A stretch of 64,000 nt of DNA from Pseudolysinimonas_A sp039912695. Its GTDB lineage: Bacteria; Actinomycetota; Actinomycetes; Actinomycetales; Microbacteriaceae. Positions 41,178 through 51,601 of the stretch are shown here, one piece after another (positions within the stretch are counted from its first letter, which is position 1; the number at the start of each line of letters is the position of its first letter). Both the position numbers and the translations under genes were made by a program. The notes under the pieces are model-generated. The model was not told the DNA's origin, did not search any database, and worked only from the letters and a program-made list of their open reading frames with translations. The stretch lies in the NCBI RefSeq assembly GCF_039912695.1, contig NZ_JBDSPJ010000012.1:42801-106800 (forward strand). The letters are read 5' to 3'.

Positions 41178-43073
41178 ATGTCCGCCACTGAAGTCACTGC
41201 GCCCGCGGCGCAGAAGCCGATGCTCTCGCACCGGCAGATCCTGCTCATCATCTTCGGACTGATGGCCGGGATGTTTCTGTCCTCGCTCGATCAGACGATC
41301 GTGGGGACGTCGATACGCACGATCGCCGACGACCTCGACGGCCTCGCACTTCAGGCCTCGGTCACGACGGCGTATCTCATCACCTCGACCGTGACGACGC
41401 CCATCTACGGCAAGCTCAGCGACATCTTCGGACGGCGCCAGCTATTCATCTTCGCGATCGTCCTGTTCCTCATCGGATCGGGTCTCGCGGGCTTCTCGCA
41501 CTCGATGTACGAGCTCGCCGGGTGGCGTGCCCTTCAGGGCGTCGGTGCCGGTGGCTTGATGGCGCTTCCCCTCGCGATCATGGGCGACATCCTCGCTCCG
41601 CGTGAGCGTGCCAAGTACCAGGGCTACTTCCTTGCAGTGTTCGCGACGTCGAGCGTGCTCGGCCCGCTCATCGGCGGCCTGCTCGCGGGCACCCCCGAGA
41701 TTCTCTTCATCACGGGCTGGCGCTGGGTGTTCCTGATCAACATCCCGATCGGCATCGTCGCCCTCGCCCTCGTCTGGCGCTTCCTGCACGTGCCGCACAC
41801 GCGACACAGCGCACGGATCGACTGGTTCGGAGCGTTCACAATCATCGTGGGCCTGGTTCCGTTGCTGCTCGTGGCGGAGAACGGTCGCGACTGGGGCTGG
41901 AGTTCGCCCCTAGCGTTCGCCTGCTACATCGTCGGCGGGCTCGGACTGATCGCCTTTGTCGTCGTCGAACGCCTCATGGGTGACGCGGCGCTCATCCCCC
42001 TGCGGCTGTTCAAGCACCCGACGTTCTCGATGGCCACCGTGCTCGGCGTCCTCGTCGGGTTCGGCATGTTCGGCGCGATGATGACGTTGCCGCTCTACCT
42101 GCAGCTCGTCTACGGCACCACTCCGACGACGACCGGTCTGCTGCTTCTGCCGATGATCCTGGGTCTCATGATCGCCTCGATCGTCAGCGGTCAGGTCATC
42201 GCGCGGACCGGAAAGTACCGGATCTTCCCGACCCTCGGCTCGGGATTCATGGCCCTCGGCTTCTTCTGGTTCACCTTCTCGTCAGCCGATCAGCCGGTCA
42301 TCTTCATGATGGTGGGCATGCTGTTCGTCGGCCTCGGCCTGGGCCAGCTGATGCAGACGCTCACGATCGCCAGTCAAAACTCCGTCGGGCCTCGCGAGAT
42401 GGGGGTCGCGACCTCGTCGTCGACGTTCTTCCGGCAGATCGGGGGAACGCTGGGGGTCGCCATCCTGTTCTCGGTGCTGTTCGCGCGGATCCCCGACGCG
42501 ATCCAGGCCGCCTTCGGGCGTACCCAGACTTTGACGAACGCGCTGAATGCCGCGCTCGACCCGGCGGTTTCATCGGCTCCGCAGAACGCGGGGATCATGA
42601 CCAACGTCTACGACAACATCGTGAACCCCGTGATCTCGCAGCTGCCGGCCGGCGTCGATCTGGGCGACGACGCGACTCGTGCGTCGATCGTCGACAAACT
42701 CGTTCCCCAGGTTCAGGATGCCCTCGCGAACGGCACGGGATCATCGGCGGGCAGCAGCCTCGACGGCGACACGTCGTTCCTGAACGGCGCGGATCACAAC
42801 CTGACGGCACCTTTCCTCGACGGTTTTGCGAGCGCCGCAGTGACGGTTTTCTGGGTAAGCCTGGTTGTTGTCCTGGTCGCATTCGTGCTCAGTTTCTTCC
42901 TCAAGACGCCGCCGCTTCGCGCCAAGTCAGCGATGGAAGAATCGGCGGATGCCGACGCCGCGCTGCTCGCTCAGCGGGCCGCCGACCAGACCGGAGCGAT
43001 GCTCGAGCCGGGAACCGGATCCATCCCCACCTACGATCCGAATGAGCCCGAACCGACAAAGTCACGCCGCTGA
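41178..43073 (+). CDS. DHA2-family (14-TM) MFS multidrug exporter
   Basis: 631 residues from ATG at 41178; the longer frame overlaps the divergent carboxypeptidase and is unlikely. Motif A 'GKLSDIFGRRQLF', motif C region 'FATSSVLGPLIGGLLAGT', and the 'SLDQTIVGTSIRTIADDL' motif D1 mark the EmrB/QacA family with 14 membrane segments. A ~95-residue extracytoplasmic loop lies before the last segment, and an acidic tail closes the protein. Drug or metabolite export by proton antiport; substrate unknown. Followed by a clear terminator. Confidence 0.92.
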   Translation: MSATEVTAPAAQKPMLSHRQILLIIFGLMAGMFLSSLDQTIVGTSIRTIADDLDGLALQASVTTAYLITSTVTTPIYGKLSDIFGRRQLFIFAIVLFLIGSGLAGFSHSMYELAGWRALQGVGAGGLMALPLAIMGDILAPRERAKYQGYFLAVFATSSVLGPLIGGLLAGTPEILFITGWRWVFLINIPIGIVALALVWRFLHVPHTRHSARIDWFGAFTIIVGLVPLLLVAENGRDWGWSSPLAFACYIVGGLGLIAFVVVERLMGDAALIPLRLFKHPTFSMATVLGVLVGFGMFGAMMTLPLYLQLVYGTTPTTTGLLLLPMILGLMIASIVSGQVIARTGKYRIFPTLGSGFMALGFFWFTFSSADQPVIFMMVGMLFVGLGLGQLMQTLTIASQNSVGPREMGVATSSSTFFRQIGGTLGVAILFSVLFARIPDAIQAAFGRTQTLTNALNAALDPAVSSAPQNAGIMTNVYDNIVNPVISQLPAGVDLGDDATRASIVDKLVPQVQDALANGTGSSAGSSLDGDTSFLNGADHNLTAPFLDGFASAAVTVFWVSLVVVLVAFVLSFFLKTPPLRAKSAMEESADADAALLAQRAADQTGAMLEPGTGSIPTYDPNEPEPTKSRR

Positions 43074-43086
43074 CCCGCCCGCAAAT

Positions 43087-43128
43087 AAAGGGCCGCCGAA
43101 CAGGGATTCCTCTGATCGGCGGCCCTTT
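43087..43128 (+). terminator. Rho-independent terminator after the exporter
   Basis: AAAGGGCCGCCGA and TCGGCGGCCCTTT form a perfect 13-base stem around a 16-base loop, starting 14 bases after the exporter stop and ending in TTT. It isolates the exporter from the cellobiose promoter that begins five bases later. Confidence 0.88.
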
Positions 43129-43132
43129 GCTG

Positions 43133-43162
43133 TTGACACGGTGGATGCGCTGTGCCTACAGT
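43133..43162 (+). promoter_or_regulatory. Promoter of the cellobiose operon
   Basis: TTGACA at 43133-43138 (perfect -35) and TACAGT at 43157-43162 (-10, 4 of 6 matches to TATAAT) with an 18-base spacer. Transcription would start near 43169, just before the first CebR-type box, so repressor binding would block the start region. Confidence 0.75.
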
Positions 43163-43174
43163 GACGCCAGTTCG

Positions 43175-43188
43175 TGAGAGCGCTCCCA
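43175..43188. promoter_or_regulatory. CebR-type operator, copy 1
   Basis: TGAGAGCGCTCCCA differs at one position from the palindrome TGGGAGCGCTCCCA known as the Streptomyces CebR box that controls cellobiose uptake. It lies 12 bases downstream of the -10 element. Confidence 0.85.
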
Positions 43189-43197
43189 CGGCCACCG

Positions 43198-43211
43198 TGG
43201 GACCGCTCCCA
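43198..43211. promoter_or_regulatory. CebR-type operator, copy 2
   Basis: TGGGACCGCTCCCA, again one mismatch from the CebR box. The two boxes are 23 bases apart centre to centre (about two helical turns), which allows cooperative binding. It lies within the 5' leader of cebE, 42 bases before its GTG. Confidence 0.82.
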
Positions 43212-43253
43212 CGGGTAGCACACACCCTCATCCACGCACACAAAGGAGTGACC

Positions 43254-44555
43254 GTGAGACTCTCACGACGCACTGCGGTAGTCGCCGTTGCCGGCGCTGC
43301 CTCTCTCGCACTCGTCATGACCGGCTGTTCACAGCCGGCCGCCAGTGACGGGCCGATCGAACTGACCGTGACCACCTTCGGGACCATGGGACTCGACGGG
43401 CTTTACGCGCAGTACGAGAAGGACCACCCGAACATCACCATCAAGGCCACCAACATCGACACCGGTGGCAACGCGCTCACCGACTGGAAGACGAAGCAGG
43501 CTTCTGGTGGCCTGCCCGACGTCCAGGCCGTCGAAGAAGGCTGGCTCGGCTCCGTCATGGAGGTCTCCGACACCTTCACCGACTTGCGCGACTACGGCGC
43601 AACCGACCTCGCCAGCCGCTGGGTCGACTGGAAGGTCGGTCAGGCGACCGACTCCAAGGGCCGCGTCATCGGCTACGGCACCGACATCGGACCGGAGGGC
43701 CTCTGCTACAACAGCACGCTGTTCGCCGCCGCTGGCCTGCCCACCGATCGTGCCGACGTCGCAGCGCTGTTCGGCGGCGCGACCGCAACGTGGGACAAGT
43801 TCTTCGAGGTTGGCAAGCAGTACCACGCCGCCACGGGCAAGGCCTTCTACGACCAGAGTGGCTTCGTCTGGAACGCGTTTGTGAACGAACAGAAGGAGGG
43901 CTACTACAAGAAGGACGGCTCCCTGAACATTGAGAACAACGCGACGCTGAAGAGCTTCTGGCTGCAGCTCGCCGACGCGCAGAAGGCCGGACTCTCGGCC
44001 AACTCGGCTCAGTGGGACTGGGGTGGAGGCGCGTCGTTCGTCGACGGCACCTTCGCTGTCTTCATGTGCCCCGGCTGGATGCTGGGTGTCGTCAAGGGCA
44101 AGACTGAGGCCGGCGGCGGAAGCGCCACCTCCGGCTGGGACTTCGCGGATGTCTTCCCCGGCGGCTACGCCAACTGGGGTGGCACGTTCCTGACGGTTCC
44201 CACCACGTCGAAGCACCCGAAGGAAGCCGCTGAGCTCGCCGCCTGGCTGACCGACACGCCTCAGGAGGTGGCCGCCTTCCAGGCAGCCGGAACCTTCCCG
44301 AGCGTCAAGGCTGCTCAGACCGACCCGGGTGTCACCGGACCGAACGACCTGTCGAAGTTCTTCAACAACGCTCCGATCGGCACGATCCTCGGATCGCGCG
44401 CCTCGGGTGTCGTCGCACAGTTCAAGGGTCCGGATGACGCGATCATCCAGGAGCAGGTCTTCGGACCGCCGCGCTCGGCGCTCGACGCCGGCACGGCTGA
44501 CGGTGAGACCACCTGGAACCAGGCGATCGACCTGCTGCACCAGCTGCTTGGCTGA
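43254..44555 (+). CDS. cebE: Cellobiose/cello-oligosaccharide ABC transporter substrate-binding lipoprotein
   Basis: 433 residues; GTG at 43254 is chosen for the AGGAG five bases upstream. A basic start, hydrophobic stretch and lipobox 'LVMTGC' give a lipoprotein signal with Cys near residue 24. The mature part is a family 1 sugar-binding protein ('VTTFGTMGLDGLYAQYEKDHPNI', 'NWGGTFLTVPTTSKHPKEAAELAAWL'). Cellobiose is assigned from context: two CebR boxes upstream, two permeases and a GH1 beta-glucosidase downstream. As usual for such systems there is no ATPase in the operon; a shared MsiK-type ATPase would be encoded elsewhere. Confidence 0.88.
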   Translation: MRLSRRTAVVAVAGAASLALVMTGCSQPAASDGPIELTVTTFGTMGLDGLYAQYEKDHPNITIKATNIDTGGNALTDWKTKQASGGLPDVQAVEEGWLGSVMEVSDTFTDLRDYGATDLASRWVDWKVGQATDSKGRVIGYGTDIGPEGLCYNSTLFAAAGLPTDRADVAALFGGATATWDKFFEVGKQYHAATGKAFYDQSGFVWNAFVNEQKEGYYKKDGSLNIENNATLKSFWLQLADAQKAGLSANSAQWDWGGGASFVDGTFAVFMCPGWMLGVVKGKTEAGGGSATSGWDFADVFPGGYANWGGTFLTVPTTSKHPKEAAELAAWLTDTPQEVAAFQAAGTFPSVKAAQTDPGVTGPNDLSKFFNNAPIGTILGSRASGVVAQFKGPDDAIIQEQVFGPPRSALDAGTADGETTWNQAIDLLHQLLG

Positions 44556-44581
44556 CCTTTAGCCGACCAGTAACACCATCG

Positions 44582-44619
44582 CGAAGCCCCCAGGAGCGGC
44601 ACCGCCCCTGGGGGCTTCG
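44582..44619 (+). terminator. Intercistronic hairpin between cebE and cebF
   Basis: CGAAGCCCCCAGG pairs perfectly with CCTGGGGGCTTCG around a 12-base loop. No T tract follows. Stable stems after the binding-protein gene are common in sugar ABC operons; they protect the upstream mRNA and lower permease expression. Confidence 0.8.
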
Positions 44620-44646
44620 CCTCGGAACAGATTGAAACGACCGAAG

Positions 44647-45708
44647 ATGACACGCACTGCTGAAGCCGACCGCCCCCGCGCGGCGCGACCTGGCCTCACC
44701 TGGCGCCAGCGCCGACACTATGCAGACTTCAAGTACTCGCCCTACCTGTACGTAGCGCCGTTCTTCATCCTCTTTGCGCTCGTCGGGCTGTTCCCTCTGC
44801 TGTACACCTTCGTGGTCTCGCTTAATGACTGGGACCTACTCAAGGGTCAGGGCCAGGTCTGGGGTTTTCAGAACTACATCCGCGAGTTCCAAGACCCGGG
44901 GTTCTGGAACTCGATTTTCAACACCTTCAGCATCTTCCTGCTGTCAGCGATCCCCCAACTCGTCGCCGCAACCTTCATCGCCGCCGTCCTCGACCAGAAC
45001 TTGCGCGCCAAGACTTTCTGGCGTCTCAGCGTGCTGCTGCCCTACGTCGTGACGCCGGCCGCGGTCGCCCTCATTTTCAGCAGCATCTTCTCGGAGACGT
45101 ACGGCCTCGTGAACAACCTGCTCACGTCAATCGGGCTCGATCCGGTCTTGTGGAAGCACGACACGTTCGCCGGCCATTTCGCGATCGCAACGATGGTGAA
45201 CTGGCGCTGGACCGGCTACAACGCCCTCATCCTGCTCGCCGCGATGCAGGCTGTCCCCCGCGACATCTACGAGTCGGCCGCCCTTGACGGGGCCGGGGCT
45301 TTCCGCCGCTTCTTCTCGATGACGTTGCCCAGCATCCGCCCGACGTTCATCTTCGTGCTCATCACCGCAACCATCGGTGGACTCCAGATCTTCACCGAAC
45401 CGAAGCTATTCGAGGCCACCCTCGCCTACCCGGGTGGTGTGTATCACCAGTTTGAAACGACCACCCTCTACATCTGGAATATGGCCTTTAACCAAGATCA
45501 CTTCGGTCGAGCCGCGGCAATCGCATTCATCTTGCTGATGATCATCGTCCTGATCGGCCTGATCAACTACTTCCTCTCTCGGGGCATCGCGTCAAGCGAG
45601 GCCAAGATGACGAAGACTCGTACGTCCCGACGATTGGCGAAGTACCGCGCCACGCAGCAGGATGCCGTCCCACCCGTTGCGCAGAACCACCTGGAGCGTC
45701 TCCCATGA
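44647..45708 (+). CDS. cebF: Sugar ABC transporter permease (CebF-like)
   Basis: 353 residues from ATG at 44647; TTG at 44632 in the same frame is an alternative because no strong ribosome site is seen. Six membrane segments and the ATPase-contact EAA loop 'ESAALDGAGAFRRFFSMTLPSIRP'. Long basic N-terminus. MalF-type inner-membrane subunit that pairs with the next gene, overlapping it by ATGA. Confidence 0.9.
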   Translation: MTRTAEADRPRAARPGLTWRQRRHYADFKYSPYLYVAPFFILFALVGLFPLLYTFVVSLNDWDLLKGQGQVWGFQNYIREFQDPGFWNSIFNTFSIFLLSAIPQLVAATFIAAVLDQNLRAKTFWRLSVLLPYVVTPAAVALIFSSIFSETYGLVNNLLTSIGLDPVLWKHDTFAGHFAIATMVNWRWTGYNALILLAAMQAVPRDIYESAALDGAGAFRRFFSMTLPSIRPTFIFVLITATIGGLQIFTEPKLFEATLAYPGGVYHQFETTTLYIWNMAFNQDHFGRAAAIAFILLMIIVLIGLINYFLSRGIASSEAKMTKTRTSRRLAKYRATQQDAVPPVAQNHLERLP

Positions 45709-46573
45709 CCACAGCGCTCGATCGCACCCGCACCAAGCGTCCCCGGCACCACGCCATCAAGGGTTCGCGCCCTGGCTTCTTGGTTTATGGACTGTTGCTC
45801 GCCTGGTTCCTCGGCAGCTCGTATCCGCTCTGGTGGTCGTTCGTGGCCGGATCGAGCACGAACAGTGTTCTGACCCTGCCGTATCCGCCGCTGCTCCCGG
45901 GCGGTCAGTTCTGGCAGAACGCCTCCGAGGTCTTCGCCACGATCGACTTCTGGAAGGCGCTCGGCAACAGCATCATCGTGTCCAGCGCGATCACCGTCTC
46001 GGTTCTGTTCTTCTCGACCCTCGCCGGCTACACGTTTGCGAAGCTCAAGTTCCGTGGCCGCAACGGGCTGATGCTGTTCGTGGTGCTGACGCTCGCCATC
46101 CCCACCCAACTGGGCATCATCCCGTTGTTCATTCTGATGAAGCAGTTCGGCTGGACCGGGTCACTGGGCGCCATCATCGTGCCGACGCTTGTGACCGCCT
46201 TTGGCGTGTTCTTCATGCGTCAGTACCTCGTCGATGTGATTCCCGACGAACTGATCGAAGCGGCCCGCGTCGACGGCGCCAGCAGCATCGGTACCTTTTG
46301 GTACGTCGGCCTTCCTGCCGCGCGCCCCGCGATGGCGGTGCTCGGTCTGTTCACCTTCATGACCGCCTGGACCGACTACCTGTGGCCGCTGATCGTCGCC
46401 GGGTCGAATCCAACGCTGCAAGTCGCTCTGAGTCAATTGCAGTCGGCGAGGTATGTGAACTACACGGTCGTGCTCGCGGGCGCCGTGTTGGCCACCATCC
46501 CGCTGCTGCTCCTCTTCATCGTCGCCGGTCGCCAACTCGTCTCCGGCATCATGGCGGGGGCGGTGAAGGGCTG

Positions 46574-46574
<1 letters not shown>
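45705..46574 (+). CDS. cebG: Sugar ABC transporter permease (CebG-like)
   Basis: 289 residues, ATG at 45705 overlapping cebF. MalG-type permease with six membrane segments and EAA loop 'EAARVDGASSIGTFWYVGLPAARP'. Forms the channel with CebF. Its stop overlaps the beta-glucosidase start (TGATG), which ties uptake to hydrolysis. Confidence 0.92.
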
Positions 46575-48009
<1,435 letters not shown>

Positions 48010-48013
<4 letters not shown>

Positions 48014-49035
48014 CGATCGGCGCGCCACCATCGATGTCGACCCCGACGCTTGAGATGGTGGCCGCCCTCGCGGGGGTGTCACGCTCCACCGTGTCACGCG
48101 TGATCAACGATTCGCCGAAGGTCACTGCCGAAGCACTCGCTGCCGTCAACGCGGCGATCGAACAGCTCGGCTACGTGCCCAATCGCGCGGCGCGCACCCT
48201 CGCTAGCCGACGTACGCACTCGATCGCCCTCGTCATCCCCGAGAACACCGCCCGGTTCTTCGCCGACCCCTACTTCGCCTCCGTGGTGCAGGGTGCGGCG
48301 ATGCGGCTGGCTACCACCGACTTCACCCTGACCCTGCTGATCGCCTCGGAAATCGACCCGGAGAAGAGCCGCCGGTACCTCCAGGCGGGCAACGTTGACG
48401 GGGCGCTCATCCTCTCCCACCACAGCGACGACCGCTCGTATGTCGCACTCTCGCGCAACCTCCCCGTGGTCTTCGGCGGACGCCCCGCGCCGTACGACGA
48501 CGGCCCGGTACCCGTCTACGTGGATGTCGACAACACGGCCTCGGCGCAGTCAGTTGTCGAGCTGCTGATCTCGGCCGGGCGTCGGCGCATCGCGACCATC
48601 GCCGGCCCCACGAACATGACGGCAGGTCTCGACCGTCTCGAAGGCTGGCACGCGGCTCTCGCGGCTGCCGGGATGCCGACCGATCTGGTCGAGCGCGGCG
48701 ACTTCACCCCGGCCTCCGGTGCGCTCGCGATGGAGCGCTTGCTCGACCGGGGCGAGCCGTTCGACGGACTGTTCGCGGCATCCGCTCAGATGGCCGACGG
48801 TGCCCTCTCGGTGCTGCAGGCGCGCGGGATCTCGGTGCCTCGCGACCTCGGCGTCGTCACCTTCGACGACGACTACTTCGCCCAGCGCGCGAACCCGCCG
48901 CTCAGCACCGTGGACCAGGAAGAGAGCGAGGTCGGTCGCACCATGGCCGAACTGCTCATGCGTCTGATCAACGGTGAGGACGTTCCGCTCATCACCATGA
49001 TGCCGACGGTTTTGGTGCGCCGCGGCTCCGAGTGA
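48010..49035 (+). CDS. cebR: LacI-family repressor, probable CebR
   Basis: 341 residues, GTG at 48010 overlapping the bglC stop (GTGA). N-terminal helix-turn-helix and hinge 'TLEMVAALAGVSRSTVSRVINDSPKVTAEALAAVNAAIEQLGYVPNRAARTLASRRT', then a periplasmic-binding-like effector domain. Being the last gene of an operon that carries two CebR-type boxes at its promoter, it most likely represses its own operon and is released by cellobiose. A DNA-binding test would settle the assignment. Confidence 0.88.
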
Positions 49036-49069
49036 GACCTCAGCCGGTTCCCGGGGTTAGCGTGGATTC

Positions 49070-49357
49070 ATGGCAGACACCGTGGTGCACGACGAGGCCG
49101 GCTCCCGATTCGTGCTGATGCGCGGCGACCGCGAGCTCGGCGAGACCGACTACCTCACGCGCGCCGACGGCGAGATCGTCTTCACACACACCGAGATCGA
49201 CCCGGCGCTACAGGAGCGCGGGCTCGGCAGCATCCTGGTCGGTGGCGCCCTCGATCAGCTGCGCGCAACCACGACGGCGCGGATCGGCGCGACGTGCCCG
49301 TTCACCCGCCGATTCCTCGACACCCATCCCGAGTACCAGGATCTGACCACACGTTAA
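49070..49357 (+). CDS. GNAT-like small N-acetyltransferase (YjdJ type)
   Basis: 95 residues, ATG at 49070. Sequence 'RELGETDYLTRADGEIVFTHTEIDPALQERGLGSILVGGALDQLRA' carries the acetyl-CoA loop R-G-L-G-S-x-L of the short GNAT family (Acetyltransf_CG), ending 'CPFTRRFLDTHPEYQDL' as is typical. Substrate unknown. Stands alone after cebR. Confidence 0.88.
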   Translation: MADTVVHDEAGSRFVLMRGDRELGETDYLTRADGEIVFTHTEIDPALQERGLGSILVGGALDQLRATTTARIGATCPFTRRFLDTHPEYQDLTTR

Positions 49358-49369
49358 ACGGGTTGTGGC

Positions 49370-49444
49370 GTGCCTAACTCTCGGCGTCAGAGCACTCTGG
49401 CCCCTCTACGTCGACGAAGCACGAGATTTCCGAGAGTTAGGTAC
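49370..49444. repeat. 75-base element bounded by 15-base inverted repeats
   Basis: GTGCCTAACTCTCGG (49370-49384) and CCGAGAGTTAGGTAC (49430-49444) pair at 14 of 15 positions and flank a 45-base centre. The layout suggests a REP-like or miniature mobile element between the acetyltransferase and the next gene. No coding sequence inside. Confidence 0.6.
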
Positions 49445-49502
49445 TCCAGCCAGAGACCGACTTCATCGGTGAAGGGCCGGTACCGCGATGGCGACGCTTT
49501 TG

Positions 49503-49787
49503 CTAGCGGGGCTGCGAGAGGTCGATCTTGATCGTCCCCTTGTAAACGTCGCGATCGCCGTCACCGGGCGACGGGGCGGGAGCGGGCATCTCGTGTTGCC
49601 GCTCGAGTTCTTGCATGGCTTCTTGCCGGTTCGGCGCGAAGAGACCGTCGATCGGGGCGAGCACGTTGCCGATGGTCGCCGCGCCCTTCTTGGCGCGAAA
49701 GTCCATGATCCCCGTGAGCTGGCCGATGACGCCGGCCGCGACAACGAGCACTCCGACAATCACCCACACGATCCAGCCCACGGGCAC
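49503..49787 (-). CDS. Small membrane protein
   Basis: 94 residues, GTG at 49787 ('VPVGWIVWVIVGVLVVAAGVIG'). One N-terminal membrane segment followed by a hydrophilic region with Pro-rich 'MPAPAPSPGDGDRD' and 'YKGTIKIDLSQPR' at the end. Lies 11 bases after the hemin ATPase gene on the same strand and is probably in its operon. Function unknown. Confidence 0.7.
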   Translation of the reverse strand: MPVGWIVWVIVGVLVVAAGVIGQLTGIMDFRAKKGAATIGNVLAPIDGLFAPNRQEAMQELERQHEMPAPAPSPGDGDRDVYKGTIKIDLSQPR

Positions 49788-49798
49788 AGGATACGTCG

Positions 49799-50557
49799 CT
49801 ACCTCGTGGGAACGATGTGCGGCCGCCCGTCGATTTCGACGACGCGCACCTCGAGGCCGTAGACCGACGAGATGGTGGATGCCGTGAGCACGTCAGCCGG
49901 AACCCCCACGGCGGCGAGGCGGCCGGCCGACAGCAGCGCGACCCGGTCGGCGACGGATCCGGCGAGCGAGAGGTCGTGCACCACGAGCACGACGGCACGG
50001 CCTGCGTCGGCCAACTCCCGGGCGATGCGCAACACGTCTTCCTGATGCCGCAGGTCGAGCGCGGCGGTCGGTTCGTCGAGAAACACGATACCGGTGTCCT
50101 GAGCAAGCACCCGAGCTAGGGAGACACGCGCTCGCTCGCCGCCCGAGAGTTCGGTGAAGCGGCGGTGGGCGAGATGCCCGACATCCGCTCGTGCCGCCGC
50201 CGAGCTGACCGCTCGGGTGTCGTCGGCGAGTTCGCCGGTGCGCGTCCAGGGCGAGCGCCCCATCTGGATGACCTCAAGAACCCGAAACGGGAAGATCAGG
50301 GTGTTGTCCTGCGTGAGAACCGCGCGGCGCCGCGCGAGTTCGAGCGGCGAGAACGATCGAACGTCGCGATCGTCGAGCAGCACCGACCCGGATGCCGGGG
50401 CCAGCTCGCCTGAGAGCACGGAGAGCAGCGTCGACTTGCCGGCGCCGTTGGGCCCGACCAGGGCAAGCACCTCACCGGGGATGACGTCGAGCGTCACGTC
50501 GTGAAGAACGCGCCGACCGCCCAAGTCGACCGACACGGAATGCGCGCGCAAAGTCAT
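49799..50557 (-). CDS. hmuV: Hemin/FecCD-type ABC transporter ATP-binding protein
   Basis: 252 residues from ATG at 50557, which overlaps the permease stop (ATGA). Walker A 'GPNGAGKST', Q-loop 'LTQDNTLIFPFRVLEVIQMGR', signature 'LSGGERARVSLARVLAQ', Walker B 'IVFLDEPTAALD' and switch His 'VVHDL'. The 'NTLIFPFRVLEVIQMGR' region and the 'LSGGERARV' form fit HmuV-like hemin importers, though siderophore or cobalamin ATPases are close relatives. Partner is the FecCD permease upstream. Confidence 0.88.
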   Translation of the reverse strand: MTLRAHSVSVDLGGRRVLHDVTLDVIPGEVLALVGPNGAGKSTLLSVLSGELAPASGSVLLDDRDVRSFSPLELARRRAVLTQDNTLIFPFRVLEVIQMGRSPWTRTGELADDTRAVSSAAARADVGHLAHRRFTELSGGERARVSLARVLAQDTGIVFLDEPTAALDLRHQEDVLRIARELADAGRAVVLVVHDLSLAGSVADRVALLSAGRLAAVGVPADVLTASTISSVYGLEVRVVEIDGRPHIVPTR

Positions 50558-51582
50558 GCCCACCCTCCCGACCGGCGCCGTTGACGCCAGAGGAGGAAGA
50601 AGAAGAACGGTCCGCCGACAAGGGAGGTCAGCATCCCGATCGGGAGTTCCGCGCCGGCGACGATGGTGCGCGCGAGCAGGTCGGCGATCAGCATCAGCAC
50701 GGCACCCCCGAAGGCCGAGGCGACGATGAGTCCGCGGTGGCGCGGGCCGAGCAGCATGCGCATCACGTGCGGCACGACGAGTCCGACGAACGCGACGATG
50801 CCGACAAACGCCACCGCGACGCCGGTGAGCAGGGCGACAATGACGATCGACACCAACCTCAGCCGCTCGACGTCGAGGCCGAGGTGCTTCGCGTTGCGTT
50901 CGCCCAGGGACAGGAGGTCGTAGCGCCGAGCGAGCAACACGGATGCGATCACGCCGACGACGGCCACCGCGACCACCACGACGACCTCGCTCCAGAGCGA
51001 CCCGTTGAGAGACCCGAGTTGCCAGAAGATGATCTGCTCGCGGCTCGCCGAGTTCGCGGCGAACAGCACGAACGCCAACCCGGCTCCCGCGAAGGCGTTC
51101 ACCGCGATGCCGGTCAGCAGCAGGGTCACGACCTCGGTACGGCCATTGGCGCGCGCCACGAAATACACCAAGAGGGTGGCGAGCAGCCCGCCGACGAACG
51201 CGAAGATTGCCACGGCGTACTCGCCGAGCGCCGATGCGCCGAGGGTGATCGCGGTCGCCGCTCCGAGTGCCGCCCCGGATGACACTCCCACGACGCCGGG
51301 CTCGGCCAGAGGGTTGCCGAAGATCGCCTGCATGACCGCACCGGCCGTCGCGAGGGACGCGCCGACCACGATCGCCATCACGATCCGCGGAAACCGAATC
51401 ACCCACAGCGTTGACTCGATCACCGGGTCGTCGGGCGCCATCGAATTCGGGATGCCGACCGCCCGCAGCAGAGATCCGAAGACTTCCGCGGGCGAGACCG
51501 GCAACTGCCCGAGCAGGGCCGACGCCAGGATGCCGCCCAGCAGCAGGGCGCCGATCGAGACGCCAACGATCAGCTTTTTCAC
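50554..51582 (-). CDS. hmuU: FecCD-family ABC permease, hemin type
   Basis: 342 residues from GTG at 51582, 19 bases after the lipoate-ligase stop. No clear ribosome-binding site; a seven-codon frame (GTG at 51599) ends in a TGA overlapping this GTG and may couple translation. About ten membrane segments, with 'GNPLAEPGVVGVSSGAALGAA' and 'VAFVGIVAFVGLVVPHVMRMLLGPRHR' characteristic of BtuC/FecCD/HmuU. No periplasmic-type binding protein gene (HmuT) is adjacent, which is unusual for this transporter. Confidence 0.88.
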   Translation of the reverse strand: MKKLIVGVSIGALLLGGILASALLGQLPVSPAEVFGSLLRAVGIPNSMAPDDPVIESTLWVIRFPRIVMAIVVGASLATAGAVMQAIFGNPLAEPGVVGVSSGAALGAATAITLGASALGEYAVAIFAFVGGLLATLLVYFVARANGRTEVVTLLLTGIAVNAFAGAGLAFVLFAANSASREQIIFWQLGSLNGSLWSEVVVVVAVAVVGVIASVLLARRYDLLSLGERNAKHLGLDVERLRLVSIVIVALLTGVAVAFVGIVAFVGLVVPHVMRMLLGPRHRGLIVASAFGGAVLMLIADLLARTIVAGAELPIGMLTSLVGGPFFFFLLWRQRRRSGGWA

Positions 51583-51601
51583 GAGGTCAGATTTTTCACG
51601 A

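Noticed and set aside
45662..46573. N-terminal extension of the beta-glucosidase
   Set aside because: This part covers cebG in another frame; GH1 begins at the ATG at 46574.
50558..51406. N-terminal extension of the hemin ATPase
   Set aside because: The frame is antisense-free but lies over the permease gene in another frame and is Arg-rich; the ABC domain starts at ATG 50557.
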